From: Acidobacteriota bacterium
Lineage (GTDB): Bacteria > Acidobacteriota > Vicinamibacteria > Marinacidobacterales > Marinacidobacteraceae
Assembly: GCA_022826195.1 (NCBI GenBank)
Contig: JAJDVI010000076.1
Location: 21,971 to 85,970 of the forward strand
Length of the DNA: 64,000 nucleotides
Direction: 5' to 3'
Shown here: piece by piece, positions 1 to 7,158 of the stretch
How positions within the stretch are numbered: the stretch's first letter is position 1
How the letters are laid out: every line of letters begins with the position of its first letter
Position numbers and translations under genes: made by a program
Notes under the pieces: generated by a model
The model's database searches: none
What the model was told of the DNA's origin: nothing
Seen by the model: only the letters and a program-made list of their open reading frames with translations

Positions 1-95
1 GCCTGATCTCGATGCAGATCGGCGCCGACGCGGAGAACTGGATCGCCGCGGCGGCGGACGCCGAGAGCGCGGACGGCGCCGCCCTGTCCGCCTGA
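1..95 (+). CDS. C-terminal end of an unidentified protein (partial)
   Basis: The first bases form an open frame (codons from position 3) ending at TGA 93-95. The visible tail is about 30 residues, rich in Ala and acidic residues. Nothing in it is diagnostic of a family. It ends just before the nucleotidyltransferase gene and could belong to the same transcript. Confidence 0.4.
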   Translation, partial: LISMQIGADAENWIAAAADAESADGAALSA

Positions 96-101
96 CCGGC
101 G

Positions 102-1124
102 GTGGTTGGCGTCGGGCACGGAGGACGCCCGGCCCGGTTGCCCCGCCGGGCCATGGTGTTCGCCGCCGGACGGGGCGAGCGGATGGGTCCCCTGACGAGG
201 GACCGCGCCAAACCGGCGCTTCCCTTCTGCGGGGTGCCACTGCTTACCCGGCTGTTCCGCTGGCTCACCGCCGCCGGAGTCACCGAGGTGGTCGTCAATC
301 TCCACCACCATCCGGAGACGCTGGAACCGCTCCTGGCTTCCGCCGGGCGCACCATGCCCGGGCTCACCATCGGACGGTCGCCCGAGCCGGAACTGCTCGG
401 CACCTCGGGCGGCCTCTCGCGCGCCGCGGCGCGCTTCGGACTCGGAAGCGATACCGGTGGCCCGCTCCTCGTCCTGAACGGCGACACGCTCCCCACCTTC
501 GATCTCGGGGACATGGCCGGTTTCCATGGGGCGGGGGGCGCTGAAGCCACGCTGCTCGCCGACCCGCGACCCGGTCCGGAGTTTTCCGGTGAGCGCCGTC
601 TGGAGACCGGCGGGGACGGCGTCATCACGGGGCTGAGCGGACCGGGGGGACCCGGACTGGGGTTTTCCGGAGTGTGGCTGCTGGAGCCCGCGGCGCTCCG
701 TCACCTGCACGGCGGGCGAGGAGGCCTCTCGCAGGATCTCCTTCCCGGCCTGATCGCCGCGGGGACGGCCCGAGCCTTTCCGAGCCGGGCTCCGTGGTTC
801 GAGATCGGAACCCCGCGGCGCTATCTGGCGGCCTCCCGGCGGGCGCTGGAAGACGGAGCGCTCCCCGAGACGCCGGCCCGGCGGGCGGGCGCCGCCGAAG
901 CGCGTTCCCGGCGCGGCGCCGCGGGGCAGTGGCCGGAGTTGATCGGCGAGGGGAGTGTGGTCGAGGAGCAGGCGTGCGTCGAGGCGTCCCTGCTTCTCGA
1001 AGGCGTCCATGTCGGAGCCCGGGCGGTTGTCCGCGATTCGATCGTCGCCGCCTCGGAAACCGTCCCGGCCGGCGCCCGGATCGAAGGCGCGCTCTTCGCC
1101 GGCGGCGTTGCGATGCCGCTATGA
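102..1124 (+). CDS. MurU-like sugar-1-phosphate nucleotidyltransferase
   Basis: NDP-sugar pyrophosphorylase family, transferring a nucleotidyl group to a sugar 1-phosphate. Visible motifs are the N-terminal signature AAGRGERMGPLT followed by DRAKPALPF, and the metal-binding segment LVLNGDTLP near residue 125. The C-terminal part (about residues 275-340) resembles a left-handed beta-helix cap. A sugar kinase of the AmgK type follows 28 bases downstream. In Pseudomonas, amgK and murU form the anabolic MurNAc recycling route, so a MurNAc-1-P uridylyltransferase role is the best inference; mannose-1-P guanylyltransferase is the alternative. The start is uncertain: GTG 102, TTG 138 or ATG 153 all keep the signature. 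Confidence 0.75.
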   Translation: MVGVGHGGRPARLPRRAMVFAAGRGERMGPLTRDRAKPALPFCGVPLLTRLFRWLTAAGVTEVVVNLHHHPETLEPLLASAGRTMPGLTIGRSPEPELLGTSGGLSRAAARFGLGSDTGGPLLVLNGDTLPTFDLGDMAGFHGAGGAEATLLADPRPGPEFSGERRLETGGDGVITGLSGPGGPGLGFSGVWLLEPAALRHLHGGRGGLSQDLLPGLIAAGTARAFPSRAPWFEIGTPRRYLAASRRALEDGALPETPARRAGAAEARSRRGAAGQWPELIGEGSVVEEQACVEASLLLEGVHVGARAVVRDSIVAASETVPAGARIEGALFAGGVAMPL

Positions 1125-1152
1125 CGCCGGCCCGTTTGCCGGGAGTCGTGCC

Positions 1153-2280
1153 GTGCCGGTAGACGCGATCGCCCCGAAGGCGCCGGGTTCCGACGCGAGG
1201 AAGCGGCTGGACGTCTTTCTGCGGCGGTCCCGAAGCCTCGCGCCGGACCTCCGCACCGGGGTGGCCGTCGAGCCCCTCGTCAAGGAGGCGGGCGAGCGGG
1301 TCTATTTCCGGATTCGGCCAGCGCGCGCAACCCGGGTGGCCGCCCCCAGCGGGGGGAGGGCGACCGTCGTGCTCTGCGTCATGGCCGAGCCGTACCCGCC
1401 GGGCTCGCTGCCGTTTGCGAACTCCACCCGGCTCTACCGGGAACTGGGGGTCCGGACGCCCCGGATTCTGGAAGAAGCTCCGGAACTTGGCGTGATCGCC
1501 CTCGAGGACCTCGGGGACGATCTCCTGCAGGCGGTCTGGGCGGGAGGAGGCGGCGACGTCCCGGCGCTCTACGACGAAGCCGTGGACATCATCGCCCGGA
1601 TTCAGCACGAAGGCGCCCGCCTGGCCGGGACGCCGGCGGCGGGCGGCTTCCGGGCCTTTTCCGCCCGGCTCGACGCCGCGCTCTTCCTCCGCGAACTGCG
1701 GTTCTTCGCCGAACATTTCCTGGGCGGCTACGCCGGTCTGGAGCTTGGCGGGCGAGCGCGCGGCGACCTCGAGTCCCTGTTCGGGGCACTCGCGGAGGAG
1801 GCGGCCGGCGGTCCCGTGGCGCTCACCCATCGGGATTTCCACTCGCGCAACCTGATCGCCGGCGACCGTCCCGCCGGGTCCGGCGCGCTCCGCGTGCTCT
1901 GGGTGATCGATCACCAGGACTCCCGCATCGGCCCGCGCTCCTACGACCTGATGTCGCTGGTCCGCGACCCGTACGTGGCCACCGGCGGCGCCGCGCGGCC
2001 GCCGTTCCGGGAACCGGACCTGGTCGACCGTTTCCGGGACGCGGCGGGGGTTCGCGGAAGTCCCTCCGAACTGCTTGCCGAGTTCGACGCGGTCGCGCTC
2101 CAGCGCAACCTGAAGGCGCTCGGCACCTACGGCTTCCAGGTCTCCCGCCGGGGCAACGACGTCTACCGCCGCTACGTCGCCCCCACCCTGCGGATGGTTC
2201 GCGAGAACCTGGAGCGCCACTCCGGGCGCTCCGACCGGCGCCGCCTCGGGCTGCTGCTCGCGGACGTCCCCGCCGGCTGA
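1153..2280 (+). CDS. AmgK-like sugar kinase (aminoglycoside phosphotransferase fold)
   Basis: A 375-residue phosphotransferase. It has the catalytic-loop motif LTHRDFHSRNLI and the downstream metal-binding DHQDSRIGPRSYDLMSL, both close to AmgK (N-acetylmuramate/GlcNAc anomeric kinase). The same frame is open further upstream into the preceding gene, but that part reads as a shadow. GTG 1153, 28 bases after the preceding stop, is the sensible start. Together with the upstream nucleotidyltransferase it would convert MurNAc to MurNAc-1-P and then UDP-MurNAc, bypassing de novo synthesis. A generic kinase of unknown sugar specificity is the fallback reading. Confidence 0.75.
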   Translation: MPVDAIAPKAPGSDARKRLDVFLRRSRSLAPDLRTGVAVEPLVKEAGERVYFRIRPARATRVAAPSGGRATVVLCVMAEPYPPGSLPFANSTRLYRELGVRTPRILEEAPELGVIALEDLGDDLLQAVWAGGGGDVPALYDEAVDIIARIQHEGARLAGTPAAGGFRAFSARLDAALFLRELRFFAEHFLGGYAGLELGGRARGDLESLFGALAEEAAGGPVALTHRDFHSRNLIAGDRPAGSGALRVLWVIDHQDSRIGPRSYDLMSLVRDPYVATGGAARPPFREPDLVDRFRDAAGVRGSPSELLAEFDAVALQRNLKALGTYGFQVSRRGNDVYRRYVAPTLRMVRENLERHSGRSDRRRLGLLLADVPAG

Positions 2281-2284
2281 AACG

Positions 2285-2290
2285 TAAACT
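2285..2290 (+). promoter_or_regulatory. Possible -10 element (TAAACT) before asnS
   Basis: TAAACT lies 18 bases before the asnS ATG and just after the kinase stop codon. No convincing -35 is visible. It fits the TANNNT boxes seen before several other genes in this window. Confidence 0.35.
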
Positions 2291-2308
2291 CCCGCCCCGG
2301 CGGAATCC

Positions 2309-3670
2309 ATGACTGAGCAACCGACTGATCCCGCGCCGGCGGGATCCTGGAAGGACCGGCGCCTTCCCACGATCGCGTCCCTGCACCGGAAACTGTCCCC
2401 GGACACGGCGGCCGCGGGAGTGCCCGGGACCCTGCGGGGATGGCTGGCCGGACGGCGGTCGAGCGGCAAGCTGCTCTTCTTGAACTTCCGGGACGGCTCG
2501 GGCTTCGCACAGGTGGTGGTGCCAAAGGCGGCGGTCTCCGCCGAGGCCTTCGAGAGCGCCCGGCACTGCCCGCTCGAAAGCGCCGTCGAGGTGGCCGGCG
2601 CCGCTTTTTCGGAGCCGCGCGCCCCGGGAGGAATGGAGATCCGCGCGTCGGACTTCCGGGTCCTGCACGCCGCCGATCCCTATCCGATCACGCCCAAGGA
2701 ACACGGAGCATCGTTCCTGCTGGACCACCGGCACCTGTGGCTCCGGTCCCGGAAACAGCACGCGCTCCTGCGGATTCGCGACGAGGTCCTGTACTCGTTC
2801 CGCGAGTACCTGCGGGAACAGGAGTTCGTGAACGCCGATACGCCCATCTTCACCCCGAACGCCTGCGAGGGCACGACCACGCTCTTCGAGACCCGCTACT
2901 TCGACCGCCAGGCCTATCTGAGCCAGAGCGGCCAGCTCTACAACGAGGCCGTGGCCATGTCGGTGGGGCGGACCTATTGTCTGGGCCCGACCTTCCGGGC
3001 GGAAAAGTCGAAGACCCGCCGGCATCTCATCGAGTTCTGGATGCTGGAACCCGAGGTCGCCTTTGCGGAACTGCCGGACATCATCGACCTTGCCGAAGGG
3101 TTGATCTGTCACGCGGTCTCCCGGGTGCTGGAGAACCGCGCCAGCGAGCTCGAGATCCTGGAGCGCGACCCGGGCCCCCTGCGCCGGATCCAGGCGCCCT
3201 TCCCCCGGGTTACCTACGACGAGGCGGCCGGGATCCTGGCCCGCAAGGGGACCGGTTTCACGCCGGGGGAGGACTTCGGGGCGCAGGACGAGACGGCGCT
3301 CACCGAAGACCTGGACCGGCCGCTCTGCGTCACCCACTTTCCGGCCGCCATCAAGGCGTTCTACATGGAACCGGATCCGGAACGTCCCGACCGGGTCCTC
3401 TGCCTCGACATCATCGCTCCCGAGGGCTACGGCGAGGTGGTCGGCGGCGGCCAGCGCATCCATGACCAGGAACTCCTGCGCCGGCGGGTGAAGGAACACG
3501 GCCTGCCGGAGGACGCCTTCGAGTGGTATCTCGATCTCCGCCGCTACGGAACGACCCCGCACTCCGGATTCGGGCTCGGCATCGAACGTTTCGTCGCCTG
3601 GATGTCCGGCCTCTCACACCTCCGGGAAGCGATTCCGTTCCCGCGCACGCTCTACCGCCTCGCGCCATGA
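2309..3670 (+). CDS. asnS: Asparagine--tRNA ligase
   Basis: Class IIb aminoacyl-tRNA synthetase charging tRNA-Asn. 453 residues, typical of bacterial AsnRS. An N-terminal OB-fold anticodon-binding domain (about residues 30-125) is followed by the catalytic domain. Class II motif 2 is at FRAEKSKTRRHLIEFWMLE and motif 3 at GFGLGIERFVAW close to the C-terminus. The ATG at 2309 gives a normal N-terminus. The stop codon overlaps the rimO start (ATGA), so the two are probably translationally coupled. Confidence 0.96.
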   Translation: MTEQPTDPAPAGSWKDRRLPTIASLHRKLSPDTAAAGVPGTLRGWLAGRRSSGKLLFLNFRDGSGFAQVVVPKAAVSAEAFESARHCPLESAVEVAGAAFSEPRAPGGMEIRASDFRVLHAADPYPITPKEHGASFLLDHRHLWLRSRKQHALLRIRDEVLYSFREYLREQEFVNADTPIFTPNACEGTTTLFETRYFDRQAYLSQSGQLYNEAVAMSVGRTYCLGPTFRAEKSKTRRHLIEFWMLEPEVAFAELPDIIDLAEGLICHAVSRVLENRASELEILERDPGPLRRIQAPFPRVTYDEAAGILARKGTGFTPGEDFGAQDETALTEDLDRPLCVTHFPAAIKAFYMEPDPERPDRVLCLDIIAPEGYGEVVGGGQRIHDQELLRRRVKEHGLPEDAFEWYLDLRRYGTTPHSGFGLGIERFVAWMSGLSHLREAIPFPRTLYRLAP

Positions 3671-5055
3671 AGCCGGACCGGATTCCCCGGGTGGGGCTGG
3701 TGAGCCTGGGCTGTGCGAAGAACCTGCTCGACAGCGAAGTCATGGCCGGAGTCCTCACGAAGCGCGGTTTCGAGATGACCTCCGATCCGGCGAACGCTGA
3801 CGCCCTGGTCGTGAACACCTGCGGGTTCATCGGCCCGGCCAAGGAAGAGGGGATCAACACGATTCTGGACCTGGCCCGCCTCAAGCGCGAGGGCCGCTGC
3901 CGCCGGCTGGTGGTCGCCGGATGCCTCGCGCAGCGCTACGCGGGGGAGCTCGCCCGTGAGATCCCCGAAATCGATGCGGTCATCGGGCTCGACGAGGTCG
4001 AGCGCATCGCGGAGGTGCTGACCGCCTCCGGGCGCCGCACGCCGCCGCTCCGGGCCGACCAGTCGGTCACCTGGCTCTACGACCACACCACGCCGCGCAT
4101 CCGCTCGACGGCGTCCCACACCGCCTACATCAAGGTGGCGGAGGGATGCGACTACCCCTGTTCCTTCTGCGTGATCCCGCAGATCCGCGGGCACTTCCGC
4201 AGCCGCGACCCGGACTCGGTGCTCGCCGAAGCGGCCTCGCTGGCCGCGGCGGGGACCCGGGAACTCGTGCTGGTGGCGCAGGACACGACGGCCTACGGCA
4301 GGGATCTCGGCATCCGCCACGGCCTGGCGCGGCTGCTGCGTGAACTGGCCCAGGTCGAGGGCGTCGCCTGGGTGCGGTTCCTCTACGCCTACCCGACGAC
4401 CCTCGACGATGAAGTGCTGTCGGCGATGGCGGAGGTCCCCGAGGTCTGCCGCTACGTGGACATCCCGTTGCAGCACGCGAGCCGCCGGGTCCTCGTGGAC
4501 ATGCGCCGCCCCGGAACCCGGCAGAGCAACGAGCGCCTGCTGGCCCGGATCCGCGACGCGGTTCCCGGCGTCGCCATTCGAAGCACGTTCATCGTCGGGT
4601 TTCCGGGCGAGACCGAACGCGAGTTCCGGGAACTCTTCGATTTTGTGGAAGCGGCCCGATTCGATGCGATGGGGGCGTTCGTCTATTCGAACGAGGAATC
4701 CGCGACGTCGCACGTGGACGAGGAAGTGATCTCGGAGACGGAGAAGGAAGACCGCCGGGCCCGCCTGATGGAGCTGCAGCGCGGGATCGCCCTGGCCCGG
4801 CACCGGGAAATGGTCGGGAGCGTCGTGCCGGTCCTGGTGGATGGCGCCGCCGAGGAGAGCGAACTGCTCACGGCCGGCCGCACCGAGGGGCAGGCGCCCG
4901 ACGTGGATGCCCGGGTCCTGATCGTGGATGGGGACGCTCCGGCAGGCCGGTTCGTGGACGTGGAGATCACCGAGGCGCATCCCGAGGATCTGCTGGGTCA
5001 CGCGCTCGAGGGCAGTGTCGCGGAAACGGTGCGAGTCACCGCCGCGACCGCCTGA
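3667..5055 (+). CDS. rimO: Ribosomal protein S12 methylthiotransferase RimO
   Basis: Radical-SAM methylthiotransferase that modifies an Asp of ribosomal protein S12. The N-terminal MTTase domain has the cluster cysteines C16 (SLGCAKN), C52 (NTCGF) and C86 (AGCLAQ). The radical-SAM triad is C161, C165 and C168 in CDYPCSFC. A TRAM-like tail follows from about residue 390. The CDYPC context and lack of a longer N-terminus favour RimO over MiaB. 462 residues, slightly long for the family. The start ATG overlaps the asnS stop. Confidence 0.95.
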   Translation: MKPDRIPRVGLVSLGCAKNLLDSEVMAGVLTKRGFEMTSDPANADALVVNTCGFIGPAKEEGINTILDLARLKREGRCRRLVVAGCLAQRYAGELAREIPEIDAVIGLDEVERIAEVLTASGRRTPPLRADQSVTWLYDHTTPRIRSTASHTAYIKVAEGCDYPCSFCVIPQIRGHFRSRDPDSVLAEAASLAAAGTRELVLVAQDTTAYGRDLGIRHGLARLLRELAQVEGVAWVRFLYAYPTTLDDEVLSAMAEVPEVCRYVDIPLQHASRRVLVDMRRPGTRQSNERLLARIRDAVPGVAIRSTFIVGFPGETEREFRELFDFVEAARFDAMGAFVYSNEESATSHVDEEVISETEKEDRRARLMELQRGIALARHREMVGSVVPVLVDGAAEESELLTAGRTEGQAPDVDARVLIVDGDAPAGRFVDVEITEAHPEDLLGHALEGSVAETVRVTAATA

Positions 5056-5077
5056 ACCGGGCCGCGTAGCTGCTTCC

Positions 5078-5100
5078 CCGGACCGCTGAGCGGGTTCCGG
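5078..5100 (+). terminator. Hairpin after rimO
   Basis: CCGGA-CCGC, loop TGA, GCGG-(GT bulge)-TCCGG folds into a strong stem 23 bases after the rimO stop. There is no T-run, so it is only a candidate terminator. Its place between two operons and just ahead of the rimP promoter supports that reading. Confidence 0.35.
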
Positions 5101-5150
5101 CGGAGCGAACCCGCGGTATCCGGCCGGTTTTCGCGGTCGCGAATCGCCCG

Positions 5151-5180
5151 TTCTTCGGCGACTCCGGCGTGGGGTATACT
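5151..5180 (+). promoter_or_regulatory. Putative promoter of the rimP-nusA-infB operon
   Basis: TTCTTC (5151-5156) and TATACT (5175-5180) are separated by 18 bases. The -10 matches the sigma-70 consensus at five of six positions. It stands about 110 bases ahead of the proposed rimP start, in the only sizeable gap before this operon. Confidence 0.5.
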
Positions 5181-5290
5181 CAGTCGTTCGGGTGCGGCCG
5201 GGGTGGGGTCGCTCCCGTTTTCTTTCATGACCCGTCGCACATGGGTGCGGCGGGTTTTCTCCGATTCCCCAATCTCAAGAGGCGCTACGC

Positions 5291-5839
5291 ATTTCGCAAG
5301 AAGAAACCGACCCGCTGCTCCTGCGCCAAGCGGGCGACGATCTCACCGCAAACATCGAACGACTGGCGCGAAGGGCGGCGGCGAGTGCTCAGGTCGAGTT
5401 GGCATGGATCGAGATCAAGGGACCCCGGAGCGGCCGGCGGGTGCGCGTTTTCATCGAGCGGCCCGACGATGCCGTCGGGCTGGGCGATTGCGAGCGCGTG
5501 AACGAGAAGCTCTCGGCACTCCTCGATCTGGAGGATCCGATCCCCGGTTCCTACACCCTGGAAGTGAGCACGCCGGGGCTCGATCGTCCCTTGCACTCGG
5601 CCGAGGAGTGCCGGCGGTTCCTCGGGCGTCGAGTCCGGATTCGCCACCGGACGGAGAGTCGGCCGGACACGGTGACCGGAACCCTGCGGGCGGTGAACGG
5701 GGACGCCGTCCTCTGCCTGACTGGGCCCGAAGGCGAGCGGCAAATCGCCTGGAGCGCGGTGGTCGCCGCCCGTCTCGCTCCGGACTACGCCGCGCTGCTC
5801 GGAAAACGTCCCGGCGGTCGGAGGCGCCCGTCGATCTGA
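5291..5839 (+). CDS. rimP: Ribosome maturation factor RimP (proposed ATT start)
   Basis: Assists assembly of the 30S subunit. The family core is clear: DCERVNEKLSALLD and DPIPGSYTLEVSTPGLDRPL, followed by an SH3-like C-terminal domain. The first conventional in-frame start is TTG 5399, but it would delete the N-terminal helix (IERLARRAAASAQVELAW) that RimP proteins have. No ATG, GTG or TTG occurs in frame between the upstream stop (5228-5230) and 5399. ATT 5291 lies 8 bases after AAGAGG (5277-5282) and gives 182 residues. CTG codons at 5315, 5321 and 5363 are alternatives. The stop overlaps the nusA start (TGATG). The gene is certain, the start is inferred. Confidence 0.88.
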   Translation: MSQEETDPLLLRQAGDDLTANIERLARRAAASAQVELAWIEIKGPRSGRRVRVFIERPDDAVGLGDCERVNEKLSALLDLEDPIPGSYTLEVSTPGLDRPLHSAEECRRFLGRRVRIRHRTESRPDTVTGTLRAVNGDAVLCLTGPEGERQIAWSAVVAARLAPDYAALLGKRPGGRRRPSI

Positions 5840-7155
5840 TGGCCGCCATCGAGGAACTCGCCGCCGAGGTCGATCGGGCCGAGATCATCGCCGGCGTCGA
5901 ACAGGCGGCGGGCCTCGCCGCGTCGCAGAGCAGCGGCCGCTCCTTGAGCGCCCGCCTCGACGCCGGCAAGGGGCGCCTGATCTGCTACGCCCGAAAGCGG
6001 GTGGCCGCGGAGGTTCAGGATCCCGAAACGCAGGTGGCGGTCGCCGCCGCGCCCGAGGGCGCGTCTCCCGGCGACCTGGTCGAAATCCCCGTTCCCTTCG
6101 GCACCGCCGCCCGCAGCGCGGCGAGGGCGGCCCGCGCCGTGCTCGAAGCCCGGCTGCGCGCCGCCCGGATGCTCGCCCGCGCCGAGCGCTACCGCGATCG
6201 CGTCGGAAAGCTGGAAACGGCCATCGTGGCCCGCCGCGAGGGGCAGGACCTCATCGTCAACCTGGGACCGGTGGAGGGTCGGCTGCCCGCGGAGGAGCAG
6301 AGCCGCCACGAGGTCTTCAATCCCGAGGACACCATCCGGGTTGCCGTTCACGCCATCGAACCTCACGACCCTCCCGTCATCCTCTCCCGGATTGCTCCGG
6401 CCGTCCTGGCGGGACTGATCGAGCGCGAGACGCCGGAGGTCCGCCGCGGCGTCGTCCGGGTCCGGGCGGTGGCGCGTCATCCGGGACTCCGGGCCAAGGT
6501 CGCGGTGTCCAGTGCGGCGCCCGATGTGGATCCGGTAGCCGCCTGCCTCGGGCCGGGGGGCTCCCGGATTCGCGCGGTGAGCCGTGAACTTCGCGGGGAA
6601 CGCGTGGACGTGGTTCCGTGGCACGAGACGGTGGAGAGGTTTGCGCGGAACGCGCTGCGCCCGGCGGAAGTGCTCGACATTCGCCGAGTGGACGGGGAGT
6701 CCGCCGAGGGAGGCTCACGGAGATTGCGTGAGGACGGTGGGCTGCTGGTGACGGTTTCCGAAGCCGAACTGCCCCGCACCCTCGGAAAGCGCGGCCAGAA
6801 CGTGCGCCTCGCGTCCGAACTCATCGGCGTTCCGATCGAAGTCGTGGCCGAGGGAGCGTCCCCGCGGGGCGGGCGGCGCGGTCCCCGCGATGCGGCGCGT
6901 TCCCGGCGCGGTCCCCGTGACGGGGCCCCTTCCCGGCGCGGCCCCCGCGATGGGCGTGCTCCGGGACGCGGCTCCCGCGATTCCCGTTCTCCCCGGCGCG
7001 GTCCGCGGGATGCGCAGTCTCCCGGGCGAGGGCCCGACAGGCGGCGCGGCGGCCCTCCGCGGCGCCACGGACCACGCGACCACCGCTCGGGTCCCGCGCG
7101 GAGCGATCGGCCGGGGCGGGCAGGACGGCGCGCGCCAGAGGCAAGGGATCGTTAG
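5839..7155 (+). CDS. nusA: Transcription termination/antitermination factor NusA
   Basis: Binds RNA polymerase and nascent RNA. 438 residues: N-terminal polymerase-binding domain (about 1-115), S1 domain (about 120-190), two KH domains (about 190-335) containing GPGGSRIRAV and GKRGQNVRLASELIG. The motif GERVDVVPW and the segment ALRPAEV are typical of NusA. The family's acidic C-terminal repeats are absent. Instead a low-complexity basic tail of about 95 residues starts near residue 342, built on RGPRD-type repeats. The start ATG overlaps the rimP stop. No YlxR-like gene lies between nusA and infB. Confidence 0.95.
   Translation: MAAIEELAAEVDRAEIIAGVEQAAGLAASQSSGRSLSARLDAGKGRLICYARKRVAAEVQDPETQVAVAAAPEGASPGDLVEIPVPFGTAARSAARAARAVLEARLRAARMLARAERYRDRVGKLETAIVARREGQDLIVNLGPVEGRLPAEEQSRHEVFNPEDTIRVAVHAIEPHDPPVILSRIAPAVLAGLIERETPEVRRGVVRVRAVARHPGLRAKVAVSSAAPDVDPVAACLGPGGSRIRAVSRELRGERVDVVPWHETVERFARNALRPAEVLDIRRVDGESAEGGSRRLREDGGLLVTVSEAELPRTLGKRGQNVRLASELIGVPIEVVAEGASPRGGRRGPRDAARSRRGPRDGAPSRRGPRDGRAPGRGSRDSRSPRRGPRDAQSPGRGPDRRRGGPPRRHGPRDHRSGPARSDRPGRAGRRAPEARDR
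6874..7023 (+). repeat. Five tandem 30-bp repeats in the nusA tail
   Basis: Units begin at 6874, 6904, 6934, 6964 and 6994. Each encodes ten residues on the theme (R/G)RGPRD plus four or five variable positions (AARS, GAPS, GRAP, SRSP, AQSP). Copies differ mostly at third codon positions and in the variable part, so the array is decayed but in frame. Confidence 0.85.
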
Positions 7156-7158
7156 CTC

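Noticed and set aside
625..2469. Long open frame on the minus strand opposite the MurU/AmgK genes
   Set aside because: Composition is Arg/Pro/Gly-heavy with no family motif; it mirrors codon bias of the plus-strand genes in very GC-rich DNA.
6874..7023. CRISPR-like array
   Set aside because: Units are head-to-tail, in frame and coding, without unique spacers.
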